Assembly (NCBI GenBank): GCA_034359265.1
Contig: CP136897.1
Location: 21,446,001 to 21,510,000 of the forward strand
Reading direction: 5' to 3'
Source of the DNA: Canna indica
Lineage: Eukaryota > Streptophyta > Magnoliopsida > Zingiberales > Cannaceae
DNA: 64,000 nucleotides
Shown here: positions 9,948 through 22,020 of the stretch, piece by piece
How positions within the stretch are numbered: position 1 is the stretch's first letter
How the letters are laid out: each line of letters begins with the position of its first letter
The notes under the pieces: model-generated
What the model saw: only the letters and a program-made list of their open reading frames with translations
What the model was told of the DNA's origin: nothing
The model's database searches: none
Position numbers and translations under genes: made by a program

Positions 9948-11283
9948 ATGAATCATCCACCAAATACATCACATGAATCTGATAGTGATGAAGAGCAATA
10001 TTGTGATGATGTTATATTAGTAATAATGTTGGATATAATGGAATCATTAGACAACCAACTAAATGCTCCTCCACGAAGAGCAGTACACACTTCAATGTTG
10101 AGAGGTGCTGACTACGTCCAAGAGTTGATACATAGTCCAATTAGATGCTACGAAAATCTTCGTATGGAGCCATCTCTCTTCCTAAGATTATGTGGTGAAC
10201 TTAGGAGATTAGACTTAGAGGATAAAAATATTTATGTGGAAGAAGCTGTCGCTATGTTCATGTATACAATTTGTCACAAAGAACGAGTTCAAGTAGTTGT
10301 AGAGCGATACCAACACTCAACTCAAACATGTCACAAATGGTTTAAGTATGTACTTAAAGCGGTTCTAAGGTTGGGAACCGAACTTATACAACCTCGTGAA
10401 CCGCGAATAATTCAACCGGAGATTCATGGAAATCCACGGTGGTTTCCATATTTTAAGGTAATGTGCAACACTTAGGCACATTAATTATTTTAGCCTTAAG
10501 GGGTCTTACTAATCGAAGCATGGTTTTGTAGAATTGCATAGGGGCAATTGATGGGACTCATGTCTCCGCTTTCGTTCCCGCCAACAAATCATCTTTATAT
10601 CGTGGCCGTAAGGGAACAACAACACAAAATATGATGGCGGCCTACGCCCATAACATGCAGTTCACATATGTGAAGGCGGGTTAGGAGGGAACCGCAAATG
10701 ACTCGCGAATTTTTGCACATACAATATACTCTCCTAACATGGATTTTTCGATGCCAAACGGAGGTAAAATTCATGGACCATAATCACATTCTTGTATTGG
10801 TTTTATTACTAATGCATTTTATATATTGTATTGATAGATGAATATTATTTGGTCGATGCCGGATATCCTAATGTTCCTAGATTTTTGGCACCTTATTGAG
10901 GTGAAAGATATCATCGGTCAGATTATCGTAGTCGATGCCCAACGTCTAAAAGAGAATTGTTCAACCAACGACATTCATCTTGTCGAAATGTTATCGAACG
11001 ATGCTTTGGACTCTTAAAAGCACGTTTTCCGATCCTAAAGATGATGCCGAACTACGAGGTTTCAAGACAAGGAAGTATTGTATTGGCTTGTTGTGCAATT
11101 CACAACTTTATTATTAAATATAATTTTTTTGATGAATTAGTAGAAATTTGGAACAATGAAGAAGTTATTATTGATGATGATAATGAACCTACATCATCAA
11201 TAGGTGAACCTTTTTCTAGCCAAAATATAATGCATGATATTTGTGAGGGTATCGCTAATCAACTTTGGGCGCATCGCCGCTGA
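9948..11283 (+). pseudogene. PIF/Harbinger DDE transposase (HARBI1/ALP1-like), two stop codons
   Basis: Three exons with consensus splice sites: 9948-10457, 10532-10763 and 10838-11283. Exon 1 gives the N-terminal helical region (MEPSLFLRLCGELRR, VAMFMYTICHKERVQ). Exon 2 holds the first Asp (GAIDGTHVSAFVPANKSS) and the second (NDSRIF). Exon 3 holds LVDAGYPNVPRFLAPY and the Glu (NVIERCFGLLKARFPIL). All three catalytic acidic residues are thus present. A TAG replaces a Trp codon in exon 2 (about 10682) and a TGA replaces an Arg codon in exon 3 (about 10897), so the gene cannot make full-length protein. Only two nonsense changes and intact splice sites suggest recent loss. Confidence 0.9.
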
Positions 11284-11410
11284 TGTATTTTTATTTTTTA
11301 TGTTAATAGATACAATGATGTTATTTTCATAATGCTTTGAATTTATTAGTTTTGTTAGTGCATAGTACCAATAATATACTAACATACTTGCGATATCATA
11401 ACAGAATAGT

Positions 11411-11749
11411 ATGACAGCTTTCTCAAGTCGCATAAGTGAAAATATAACATATTTGCGATACCAGAACAGAATATGTTATTGCGGTATAAAAGTTATAGTA
11501 CGAATAAGTGAAACTTCAAAGAATCCTGGCCGTTTATTTGCAGCTTGCTCTTCAACCCCCAAAGGTTGTGGATTCTTTCAATGGATCACTCCCATTGCAT
11601 CAACCATACGCGACGGGAAAGAAGAAGTGAACCAAAGCTTTCATCAACTGTTTCATCAAATAGAGGCCAAAATTGATAAACTCCTTGATATGAGATTCAA
11701 GGGGTTACTAGTACTTATTGTTATTGCTATTGTATTTTTGTGTAAGTAA
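11411..11749 (+). CDS. Small GRF-type zinc-finger protein with a C-terminal hydrophobic tail
   Basis: This 112-codon ORF has CYCGIKVIVRISET, NPGRLFAAC and GCGFFQW, the cysteine and aromatic pattern of the GRF zinc finger (zf-GRF) at residues of about 28-62. A helical stretch follows, then a strongly hydrophobic end (GLLVLIVIAIVFLC) like a tail-anchor segment. Plant proteins with this layout are common and poorly characterised; zf-GRF domains are thought to bind nucleic acid. It lies 130 bp downstream of the transposase on the same strand inside the Harbinger, and has no stop codon, unlike its two neighbours. It could be captured cargo or a third element gene. Confidence 0.72.
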   Translation: MTAFSSRISENITYLRYQNRICYCGIKVIVRISETSKNPGRLFAACSSTPKGCGFFQWITPIASTIRDGKEEVNQSFHQLFHQIEAKIDKLLDMRFKGLLVLIVIAIVFLCK

Positions 11750-11759
11750 GATGTTATTT

Positions 11760-13388
11760 TGATGGTGTTTTTTGATATATTGCTGCTGGGTGTATATATG
11801 CTGTGATGATATCATATTTTGGATATATTGCTGCTGTGATGCCGTAATTATAGGCTGTTGTGCTGTTATTTTATATTTTTTAATTTTATTTTCATCGGCG
11901 AGGAATTGGAGGCGATAATCAATTAATGGTTATGCGCACTTTTCTCCTAAAGTCGTAAAATAATATTGCTCATTATTATATTATTTATTTTTCGATCTAG
12001 GATTTTGATGTTATTGTGTAGTTGTGCTGATTTTATCCTTGCGTGGTTGTGCTAATTTTATTCTTGTGTGGTTGTACTGATTTTATAATTGTGTGGTTAT
12101 TAAATAACGAGCAAATCTATTTTTGGTGGACTATGAATTGGAGGCGGTCACCAACTAATGGTGATACACATTTTCCTTCATAGTCCTACATTTATATAAT
12201 TCTGATGCCAAATACGCATTTATATCAATCATTCATCTTCTTCTCCAACTCGGTAATGCTGGAGGTGGTGGAATTGGGTTGTCTATTTTCGAGCGAGTTG
12301 AGGTTTACTTGTGTTACCAAAAATATTTGAATTCATTGGATTAGAATTCAATTGGATGTATTTAAATTCATTACATAAGTTTGTTTTTAATTTTTATTGT
12401 ACATTTGTATATTTTTATACAAATAAAAAATTCTAAAATTGATCAATGGGTCAGTATAAGCAACCTAAAGATTATGTTGAAGATTTGAAGCAATTGTGAG
12501 TTATATCGTGGAATTCAAAGTTTACATTGTCTTTCACTTATATCAGAAGCGTCGACTTTAAATTTATTTGGTTACTTATTTTGTTCAAAAAATATCAAGA
12601 TGTGTAAATAGTTTCTCAAACAACTATGTAGTTAACAACATCAATCTACAAAACTCAGCAAGTCTTCAAAGCAACTCTGTAACGTATAAATAGCACTTCA
12701 GGAGCAACTGCTTTCAAGTTGTACTAGTGAAATAAGCAGTAACAGCGTTGAATTTTTCGTTTAATATATTCTTCTCAACCTACATAAATAGAAGGTAAAT
12801 AGAAAAATTAGGTGTACTAGTCCAAAAGAAAATAAGTAGTAAAGGGCTTAAAGACATAGTTAACAAGATTTCATTGTTCATGTTAGAACAATAGAATATA
12901 TTTTTATATTTTTATATTTATATTAATTAATAAAATAATATTTATTTACTAAATAATAATATTTTTATATTTATAATATTTTTTATTTTTTAAGTATAGT
13001 AATATTTTTTAAATTAAAAAAATAAAAATAACATATTTTTATATTTTTATATTTATATTAATTAATAAAATAATATTTATTTACTAATTAACATAATTAA
13101 TATTACTAAAGTTTAAGTTAAAAAATTCTAAAGTAAAAATTTAAAACAGATACTATGTTTGATAAACAAACGCAGTTTCAATTTTCGTCTTGAAAACAGT
13201 CATCGAAAATAACACACAACAAACGAGTTTTCGTTGTTTTCGTTTCGCGAAATATGAAAACAAGATATGTCAAACAAACATATTTTCGCCAAACACAAAA
13301 ATCAAAATCAAAAATTTGAAACTCGAAAACTCATTTTAATTTTCACGAAACAAAAATTGCTTCTAAATTTTCGTAAACAAACGCGCCC
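11760..13388. other. Non-coding 3' part of the Harbinger element, with an AT-rich direct repeat
   Basis: No gene is seen. A roughly 65-bp AT-rich unit (tatttttatatttttatattta, then attaattaataaaataatatt) occurs at 12895-12960 and again at 13028-13095. The last 200 bp are rich in ttcgcgaaa-type motifs that mirror the left end. Confidence 0.6.
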
Positions 13389-14885
13389 TAAGTTTCCACT
13401 TTCCACTTTCCACTTTTCTGGCCATCACCCGACACCCATTCCCACTTCTCACGGTAGCACACTTGTTCTCTCGCACCGCCGTCGCACACTCGTTCTCCAC
13501 TTCTCTTTCGTTTTCCAATTGTACGTCGTTGCACGCCACAAGCGACAGATGAGTTATTTCAGGGCAGAAAAGATGACTTCAAATCTTTCTCCTTGTCTCA
13601 TTTCTCTCCTTGATCGCCGCGGCGAGCTATGACGAAGACGCCACAAGGAGGACCATGGAGGAGTTCTCAGGATACCCGACAAGTCCTCAATCCTCACCCT
13701 TCAGCCCACTCTCTTTCCCTGTCCTCGCTCTCCGTCGACATGGTCGAATAGCAGACACATGTGGGATTTCTATGCGCTGGCAAGAACTCTCGGTGACTGA
13801 AACCCATTTCCCAAACCCGGCTATTTATATCTCTTCTACCCATTCTTTCTCCTACTCCTCATATTCATGTTTGTGTGGGTTCTTACGACCAATTTCAATC
13901 CTGTCAACTTCCCAATCGATGGTATTTATCTATTTAAAAGCATTGCGTTAGCTATTCTATGGTATTTGTATTTAGATATAATAATTAATTTACCTATCCT
14001 TGTCTCTTATTTGCAGGACTTGATTAAGTATTCTTACCTCTCTTGGCGTCTCATTCTCAGGCAGAGTACAATTGAAGATATCAGAGGTATAATTGTTCTC
14101 AATTATTTCTGTTTTCCTATTTTTTTTCTATGAGATATCCTTGGTCAATGGTTCATTCCCTTTGTAAATATCAGGCGCCACTTGGTACTCTAAATTGCCC
14201 TTAATGTAGTTTACCAGGAAAAGCAATGAACTAACTCCATATTTAATTAATCTTCCAGTTAAAAAGAAATGGATTGGTTTTCTACAAGTGTTGAATACAA
14301 ACTTGAATATTATGTGAACATGATGATTAAGGATTTTAGTCATGCAGACATCTCAGGTTACACATACCAATGGATTTCAATCATTAATGGTTTCCACATT
14401 TACAAATGTACATTTCAATCATTTGATTATTCTGGTGTTATTATGTTTATGAATGAATGGTAAAATGAACGTGGAGTAGCTCATGTGTGTGAAGTATTAT
14501 GTTAAGTAGCTCATGTGTGTCACTGTTAGCTTTGATTTATTATGTTATTATGTGTGAAAAATGAATGAAAGTACCTTTGATATATTATGTTTATGAATGA
14601 ATGGTAAAATGAATGTGAAGTAGCTTAATTAATTACATAATTAAAATGAATGTTAATAGCTCAGGTGTGTCACTGTTAGCTTCAAATATGCATTTTCATT
14701 AGAAATTGGTAGGTTAAAATTTTTTATTGTTAACCGATAATTATTGGTTAATCGAATCGAAAAAATCGAAACCGAAATGACGGTTAACCGAAATTAATGA
14801 ACCAGTTTACGGTTAATGATTTTGAAAAACCGAAATTAAAGGATCGGTTTTTAAAATTGCTAATGGACCGGTTAACCGCTCCATG
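13389..14885. other. Right-hand part of the hAT element without a recognised gene
   Basis: Begins with a CT-rich stretch and contains short frames (for example near 13610-13950) with no recognisable domain. From 14700 the subterminal motifs ggttaaccg and accgaaat recur up to the terminus. It may hold a captured non-TE fragment at 13400-13950, but I do not recognise it. Confidence 0.4.
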
Positions 14886-14895
14886 CTCACCCCTA

Positions 14896-15261
14896 GCCTT
14901 AAATGAGTCCCGTGATGCCAAAGAGGTGGAGAACTTCCTCTTCTACTTGCAGCAGTACTTCAAGATCACAAGAAAAATTGATGATGATATGAAAGTGTCT
15001 GTTGCAACCATGTATCTGTAGGAAGATGCAAAACTTTGGTGGCAGGCCAAGTATGATGAAATTTAGAAAGGGGTAAGCCAAGATTGACACTTGGGATGAG
15101 CTTAAGCGTGAACTAAAAGCGCAATTCTTCCCCGAGAATGTGGAGTTCATCGCCCGATGGAAGTTACGACAACTCCGTCAACACAATTCAGTTCAGGAGT
15201 ATGTGAAGAAGTTCTTGACTATCATGTTGAATATTTCAGACATGATCGAGACTGATCAACT
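14896..15261 (+). pseudogene. Gypsy gag, continuation after the hAT insertion
   Basis: The translation shows a retrotransposon gag domain (AKEVENFLFYLQQYF, AKLWWQAKYDEI, FIARWKLRQLRQ, VQEYVKKFLTIML), with stops at about 15019, 15064 and nearby. It ends at 15261, where the Copia LTR begins. Confidence 0.85.
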
Positions 15262-16633
15262 TGTTGAGTGAAATCTCACACTAGAAGGAGGGTTGAATAG
15301 TGTGTATCCCTTTTTTGGGGTCAATTTTAACTTCAACCAAATGCAAATGCAACTCAATAATATTTGTTATCAAATATCAAATACAACAATAAGCAAACAA
15401 TCAAGGCAATGCTAACATGAGAAAATATAGTGGTTCGACCAACCGCCTACTCCACTATCTTGGCTCCACACCAAGGATTTCTAACCATCTACTTTATAGA
15501 ACTTATGTTTCCCTTTGAATACAACTGAGGACACGATTCTCACATCTTTGAGAACTCCTCAAACCTATTCACCTAGGCAAAACATAATTCTACAAATTAT
15601 ACCCCTAAGTATTTACACTAGCACACCTAGCAAGCTATTACAAATGAAAACAAGTTTAAACAACTCTTAAAATACAATGAAAAGATCTAAGAATTAAAAG
15701 CAAGAACCAATGCTCTTTTACCAAGCCTTCAAGCCTCCAACTCGCTAAGTCGTTGAGCTCGAATCGAAGCCCGAGTTGAGGAAGAATGGGCACTTGAAGA
15801 AATTATCGACGAAAGAATCGAGCGCAAGCAATCGATCTTTAGAAGGCTAAAAACTCTCCTTTGAATGCTCAATTAAGTCTCTAAGAATGATTTAAGGAGT
15901 TTGGTGAGGGGTATTTATAACCCCTCATCCGAACGGCTCTTCGACGGGCATTTTTTCGCCTGTTGGATGCCGTTCGATCGCTTGTCAGTCAATCGCCCAG
16001 CGACCGCTGGCAATTTGTGTTTTAATCGCTCTGTTCGGTCGACCGGAGGGTCGACCAAATGAGTCACGATTCCACGATTCTGTTCCTCTGCTATTCGGTC
16101 GATCGATCGGTCGACCGAAGCAGGCACTGCTAGATTTTGGCCTTGGTCGGTTGACCGAAGTAGCCTTCTGCCATTTTTTACCCATCTTCGGTCGATCGAC
16201 TGATCAACCGAATTGGCTTACTGCCAATTTTTGGCATCATTCGATCGACCAATTGATTGACCTAATTGGCTACTGCCAATTTTTTTCCTTGTTCGATCGA
16301 CCGAACTCAGGCTAAGGCTGATTTTTTCTTTATCTTTGTTACATGCTTTTTCATAGGTTTAGTTATCAAGTCTTAATTTGGATAACTTTACAATTAGGCT
16401 TGGGATGAGATCCTAGGAGTATATTACAAGATATCTACTCAATCTATACCCGAGCCTTTTTTTTTATGTTCTTTTCATTCGCTTCTTGATGATCTTTTCC
16501 TTCGTTTCTCTGAACGAAGTTCGCATGCTTATCGCAACCTCAACCTGAACTCAAAACTTCACACATAGATTAAATACATATTTGTTATCATCAAAATGAA
16601 GATCGAAGCTTAAGAGAAACCCTTAAGCCAACA
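15262..16633 (-). repeat. Full-length 3' LTR of the Sirevirus-like element
   Basis: On the + strand it begins tgttgagtgaaat and ends taagccaaca; in element orientation it is TGTTGG...CAACA. It carries dense palindromes of the ggtcgatcgaccg kind (15960-16300) and a TATA-like ttataaatacccc on the - strand near 15918. Length 1,372 bp. Confidence 0.88.
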
Positions 16634-16646
16634 ATCTCCCTATTTT
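16634..16646 (-). promoter_or_regulatory. Polypurine tract of the Sirevirus-like element
   Basis: On the - strand a purine-rich run (aaatagggagat) directly precedes the 3' LTR. Confidence 0.7.
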
Positions 16647-17176
16647 TGATGATGACAAACATAACAAGGAATTTTGAAGAAAACATATGAATATTCTTTG
16701 TGAGTTTGAGTTAAGACATACATGAGTTAAGGCATACACAATATATAACCCAACATATGCATACATAATATATAACTCAACATATGCTCCCCCTATCAAT
16801 GTGCATATTATTCTTGTAACTCTCCCTATCTATATGGATCATAAAAAACAAATGTGACCTTATTTTTTTCTCCCCCTTTTGACATCAATAAAAAATGATA
16901 AGAATTAAGGTACAGTTAATGAGTTTCATCATGAAAACCAAGAAAGCCATAAAACCAAGTATCATCTACCACTATAGTCCTTCCTATTAATGTAAGTCTA
17001 TAGAAGACAAACATCAATAAGTCGCAAAGCCCCACTACAGAGCAATACATAAGTGTGATGATACCTTGTAAAACGTAATGTTTTTAAAACATGTATGTTT
17101 TGAAACAAAACTTTTAACCACTTGGAAAAATACAAATTCCTAATTGCATTCTTAAATTTGTAAACCTTTCATCATT

Positions 17177-18600
17177 CTAGGGTTTTGTAAATATATTGGC
17201 AAGTTGTTTATCGGTGGATACAAATTCTACCGATATATTTCCCTTAGTCACATTAACCCTAAGAAAATGGTGTCTTAGATTAATATGCTTAGTCCTAGAG
17301 TGTAAAATAGGATTCTTTGTTAAATTTATTGCACTAGTATTATCACAATGAATAGGTATGGAAGAATACTTAAGTCCATAATCTAAAAGGGTTTGTTTCA
17401 TCCAAAGGACTTGTGCACAACAACTAGCCGCAGCGATGTATTCCGCTTCGGTAGTTGAAAGTGCAACTGAGTTTTGTTTCTTTGAGAACCAAGAAACAAG
17501 ACTCACTCCTAAGAATTGACAATACTCACTAGTGCTTTTTCTATCTACTTTACACCCAGTAAAATCTGCGTCCGAAAAACTGATTAATTCAAAGGATGTA
17601 TGACATGGATACCATAGACCTAAGTCAACTGTGCCCTTCAAATATCTCAATATGCGTTTGACCGCACTTAAATGAGATATTTTAGGATAAGATTGAAACC
17701 TAGCACATGCACAAACGCTAAACATGATATCAGGTCTACTTACAGTTAAGTAAAAAACACTACCAATCATACCTCGATATCATTTTTCGTCGACTTTGAC
17801 ACCATCTTCATCTTTGTCAAGCTTGATGGATGTGCTCATTGGTGTAGAAGCTATCTTGGCTTCATTCATCCCAAATCTTTTGATGAACTCCTTTGTGTAC
17901 TTGGCTTGATTGATGAAGATTTCTTTGTTGGTTTGCTTGATTTGGAGACCAAGCATGAAGGAGAGCTCTCCTATCATGCTCATCTTAAATTCATCTTGCA
18001 TACACTTAGCAAATCACTCACAAAGAGTTTCATTAGTAGCACCAAAAATTATGTCATCAACATAAATTTGAACTAATAAGATATCATTTTCATGATGTTT
18101 AATAAAAAGTGAAACATCGGCTTTTCCAACGTCAAAACCTTGTTCAATTAAAAAATTTGAAAGCCTTTCATACCAAGCCCTAGGGGCTTGTTTTAAACCA
18201 TATAATGCTTTTTTAAGTTTGAAAACATGGTTTGGAAACTCAAAACTTTCAAATCTGAGGGGTTATTCAACATATACTTCTTCATTGATAAAACTATTTT
18301 AAAATACACTTTTAACATCCATTTGAAAAAGTTTAAAATCTTTAAAACTAGCATACGCCAAAAGCATTCGAATTGCTTCTAATCTAGCTACGGGAGCATA
18401 AGTTTCATTATAATCTATCCCTTCTTGTTGATTGTACCCTTGTGCCACTAACCTAGCTTTGTTTCTAATGACTAAACATCATTCATCTAACTTATTCCTA
18501 AATACCCATTTAGTCCCAATTATGGTTTATCCGCTAGGTCTAGGTACTAAGTCCTATACATCATTTCTTGCAAATTGGTTGAGTTCTTCTTGCATAGCTA
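17177..18600 (-). pseudogene. Copia reverse transcriptase and RNase H (fragmented)
   Basis: The longest open piece (17770-17177) is RNase H with SDADFTGCKVDRKST, LSTTEAEYIAA and HCDNTSAINL. The piece at 18001-17780 is the end of RT (FMLGLQIKQT). Upstream on the - strand, the RT active site YVDD is encoded at 18064-18053 within a frame broken by stops. The 16634-17176 stretch between the 3' LTR and this gene is non-coding. Confidence 0.88.
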
Positions 18601-18611
18601 TTACCCAAAAC

Positions 18612-19775
18612 TCATCTTCTATCGCTTGCTACATATTGATAAATATCTTTGAGTTTAGAGCACGTTACCACTCCCATTGATGGTTCTCCAATGACTTGAT
18701 CCATTGGATTATCCATTGTCAATCGATATCCTTTGGGGAGAGGTGGTAGAGCTTCTTCTTCCTCATCTTCAACTTGAGGTAGAGTTGAGGATGATGGTTC
18801 TTCATGTTGAGTTTCCTCGTTGTCTTCATCCTCCACCTCTTTGTCATAAAGTGTGAGGTCCTCAAGTTCCTCACATATATTTACAATCTTCACATTTTTA
18901 GAAGAATAATTAGTTTCATCAAATGTGACATGCATAGATTCTTCAACAATCATAGTTCTACGATTGTATACTCTATATGCCCTAGAATTAATGGAGTAAC
19001 CTAGGAAAATGCCTTCATCGGATTTAGAATCAAATTTTCCTAAATGCTCCTTAGTGTTTAAGATAAAACATTTGCATCCAAAAACATGAAAATATCTCAT
19101 ATTTGTGATTTTACCATTCTAAAGCTCAAAAAGTGTTTTCTTAATTTTAGATCTTAATAAAACGCGATTAAGCACATAACAAGATGTATTTATGGCTTCG
19201 GCCCAAAAATACTTAGGCAAATTATTTTCACAAAGCATGGTCCTAGCCATCTCTTGTAAGCTTTTATTCTTCCTTTCAACCATCCCATTTTGTTGAGGGG
19301 TTCTAGAGGAAGAAAATGTATGTTCAATACCCAAATCATCACAAAATTCAAAAAAAAAATTATTTTTAAACTCTCCTCCATTATCACTTCTAATGTTTAA
19401 AATTGAAACTCTTTTCTCATTTGTAACTTTCGTAGTAAATTTTTTGAAAAACTCAAAAATTTTATTTTTCTTAGCTAAAAAGAAAACCCATGTAAATCTA
19501 AAAAAATTATCAACTAGTACATAGCAATATAGTTTTCCACCTAGACTAGCTACATCACATGGACCAAAAATATCCATGTGCACAAGCTCAAGAGTTCTAG
19601 ATGTACTTTCTCGATTAATTCTATGAAATGAAGATTTAACTTGCTTGCCTAGTTGACATGCATCACAAAGTTTGTCTTTTTCAAATTTTATCTTGGGTAA
19701 TCCTTTAACTAGTTCTTTCTTAGATATTTCTTGGACGAGGCTCATACTAGCATGTCCTAGCCTTTTATGCCACAA
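18612..19775 (-). pseudogene. Copia integrase (two open pieces)
   Basis: Piece 19775-19119 has the HHCC zinc region (WHKRLGHAS...CDACQLGKQ), the DDE core with HMDIFGP, RSDNGGEF and TPQQNGMVERKNK. Piece 19100-18612 has the C-terminal GKFDSKSDEGIFLGYS motif. The two are separated by a stop near 19100-19119. The catalytic residues D, D and E are all present. Confidence 0.9.
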
Positions 19776-19881
19776 TCAAGAATCATTTTTCATGGCAACC
19801 AAGCATCTAACATGGGGATTAGGCAAGACATTTAAATTTAATGTGTAGACATTTTTTTGCCTATTTCCAATAAACATAATG

Positions 19882-20160
19882 TCATTTTGATGTTGCACTC
19901 CTAATGATACATTTAGATGCTTCAAAAATAATTATATATCCATTGTCACACAATTGTGATATGCTAATCAAGTTATGTTTTAACCCATCAACTAGTAAAA
20001 CATTTTTAATGCATGGGTAATGAAGTATACCTATATCACCAATGCCAACAATCTTACTTTTGACATTGTCTCCAAATGTTACATGTCCAACATCTTTGCT
20101 TGATAGGGTTGCAAATAAGTTGATATCACCCGTCATGTATTTTGAGCAACCACTATCCAA
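19882..20160 (-). pseudogene. Copia aspartic protease
   Basis: Begins MDSGCSKYMTGD, the Copia protease active-site motif (D-S-G), and ends HNLISISQLCDNGY, a motif typical of the region between protease and integrase in Sirevirus and Tork-like elements. It is in a different frame from its gag and integrase neighbours because of indels. Confidence 0.85.
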
Positions 20161-20272
20161 TATTCAAGTGCTTCTACTTGATTGAGGATGCTTCTCCATC
20201 TACAAAAGGAGAAGAAACTATTTTAGCTACCCAAATTTTCTTAGGTCATTAAGTGTTAGTCATTTTAGGAAC

Positions 20273-20860
20273 TCAAGTAAATCTAGCATGTGGGTTCCTC
20301 CTCAATGCATAATCTTTAGCCATATGACTAAATATACCACAAGAAAAACAACTTCCATTAAATTTCCTTCTATTGTGTGTGTGAGCATGGAAGTGTGATG
20401 ATTTTTTTGCATAGACAACCTTAGGCATGATATTTTGTAGGGTTGTCATCTTTTCATTTACCTTGCAAAGTTCCTTTTTCAATGTTAGCATGCTATCATT
20501 CAAGTGCTCTACTTGATCACTTAAGTACTTGTTTTCATCTTCCAATTTTTTGTTGTCATATATATTCTAAGTCTTTCTTAGTTTTATCTAGGGCATGTTT
20601 CTATTCCTTAAGGGTATCTACTTCTTTCCTTAAAGCATTACATGAGAGTAATAAACTATCATTTTCAAGCTCTAAAGATTTATTATCCTATTTATGCTCT
20701 TTAAATTTTCTCCTAATAGCATTAAATTCATCATGCATTTGATCAAATTCATTTTCTAGTTCTTCTTGAGTAAAAGAAAGCTCACCAAATGTAAATCTTC
20801 CAAAAGACATAGTTATTTCCATCGAATAGTGGTGGAATATGAGTAGATGACCCTTGAGCT
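20273..20860 (-). pseudogene. Copia gag with degenerate zinc knuckle
   Basis: The open piece 20545-20273 has a coiled-coil-like stretch (YLSDQVEHLNDSMLTL) followed by CFSCGIFSHMAKDY, a CCHC knuckle whose last Cys is now Tyr. Stops interrupt the frame upstream toward the primer site. The knuckle could no longer bind zinc normally. Confidence 0.8.
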
Positions 20861-20923
20861 AGTTGGATTTCACTAGATATCTTAATTTGTAAGGAAGGTG
20901 ATTAAATCTAATCCTACAATCTT

Positions 20924-20935
20924 GCTCTGATACCA
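20924..20935 (-). promoter_or_regulatory. Primer binding site of the Sirevirus-like element
   Basis: On the - strand this reads tggtatcagagc, complementary to the initiator Met-tRNA 3' end, two bases inside the 5' LTR. Confidence 0.88.
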
Positions 20936-20937
20936 AT

Positions 20938-22020
20938 TGTTGAGTGAAATCCCACACTAGAATGAGGGGTTGAATAGTGTGTATCCCTTTTTTTGTCATT
21001 TTTTTTTGCTCAATTTTAACTTCAACCAAATGCAAATGCAACTCAATAATGTTTGTTATCAAATATCAAACACAATAATAATCAAACAATCAAGACAATG
21101 CTAACACGAGGAAATATAGTGGTTCGACCAATCGCCTACTCCACTACCTTGGCTCCACACCAAGGATTTCTAACCAACTACTTTATAGAACTTGTGTTTC
21201 CCTTTGAATACAACTGAGGACACGATTCTTACCTCTTTGAGAATTCCTCAAACCTATTCACCTAGGCAAAATACAATTCTACAAAGTATACCCCTAAGTG
21301 TTTACACTGGCACACCTAGCAAGCTATTACAAATGAAAATAAGTTTAAATAACTCTTAAAATACAATGAAAAGCGCTAAGAATTAAAAGCAAGAGCCAAT
21401 GCTCTTAATTTTCCCAAGCCTTCAAGCCTCCAACTCGCCAAGTCGTTGAGCTCGAATCGAAGCCCGAGTTGAGGAAGAATGGACACTTGAAGAAATTGTC
21501 GATGGAAGAACCGAGCGCAAGTAATTGATCTTTAGAAGGCTAAAAACTCTCCTTTGAATGCTCAATTAAGTCTCTAAGAAGGATTAAAGGAGTTTGGTGA
21601 GAGGTATTTATAACCCCTCAACCGAACGGCTCTTCAACGGGCATTTTTTCACCCGTTGGACACTGTTCGGTCACTTGTCGATCGATCGTCGGTCGACCTA
21701 CCGATCGACCGCCCAGCGACCGCTGGCAATTTGTGTTTTAACCACTATGTTCGGTCGACCGGAGGGTCGACTGAATGAGTCGTGATTCTGCGATTCTGTT
21801 CCTCTGCTATCCGGTCGACCGAAGCAGGCATTGCCAAATTTTGGCCTCGGTCGTTCGACCGACCGGTCCACCGAAGTAGCCTTCTGCCATTTTTTTACCC
21901 ATCTTCGGTCGACCGAATTGGTTTACTGTCAATTTTTTTCTTTGTTCGGTCGACCAACCGATCGATCGAACTCAGGCTGAGGTTGATTTTTTCTTTACCT
22001 TTGTTATATGCTTTTTCATA
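20938..22020 (-). repeat. 5' LTR of the Sirevirus-like element, truncated at its outer end
   Basis: Matches 15262-16347 almost base for base, including the ggtcgaccg palindromes (21650-21965). The match stops at about 22021-22023, whereas the 3' LTR continues for another 285 bp to 16633. The missing part includes the outer start of the LTR. Confidence 0.88.

Larger units (their letters stand above)
6671..13388 (+). mobile_element. PIF/Harbinger element carrying two element genes and a GRF zinc-finger ORF
   Basis: The left end gtgcgtgtttgtttgc and the reverse complement of the right end gggcgcgtttgtttac are inverted repeats of the Tourist/PIF type. They are flanked by TAA (6668-6670) and TAA (13389-13391), the 3-bp Harbinger duplication. 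Inside are a Myb/SANT-like ORF1 (8722-9688) and a DDE transposase (9948-11283), both with stop codons, and a third ORF (11411-11749). The subterminal DNA has many tttcgcgaaaa-like palindromes. The element sits inside the hAT and is therefore younger than it. Confidence 0.92.
6463..14895. mobile_element. hAT-type element (8.4 kb including a nested Harbinger)
   Basis: The ends are taggggtgag (6463) and ctcaccccta (14895), flanked by a perfect 8-bp duplication gccttaaa (6455-6462 and 14896-14903), the hAT length. Both ends are rich in ggttaaccg/cggttaat-type subterminal motifs. No hAT transposase was found in the parts outside the Harbinger, so it is probably non-autonomous. It interrupts the Gypsy gag, and removing it restores the coding order. 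Without the nested Harbinger the hAT is about 1.7 kb. Confidence 0.92.
15262..22020 (-). mobile_element. Sirevirus-like Copia retrotransposon (reverse orientation, truncated 5' LTR)
   Basis: In - orientation the order is 5' LTR (22020-20938), Met-tRNA primer site (20935-20924), gag, protease, integrase, RT, RNase H, polypurine tract (16646-16634) and 3' LTR (16633-15262). The gag-PR-IN-RT order identifies Copia; the long LTR and overall sequence resemble Sireviruses. Several frameshifts and stops interrupt the genes. The 5' LTR lacks about 285 bp of its outer end, so no matching target duplication is visible at 22020 and a deletion has joined it to Gypsy protease sequence. Confidence 0.9.
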
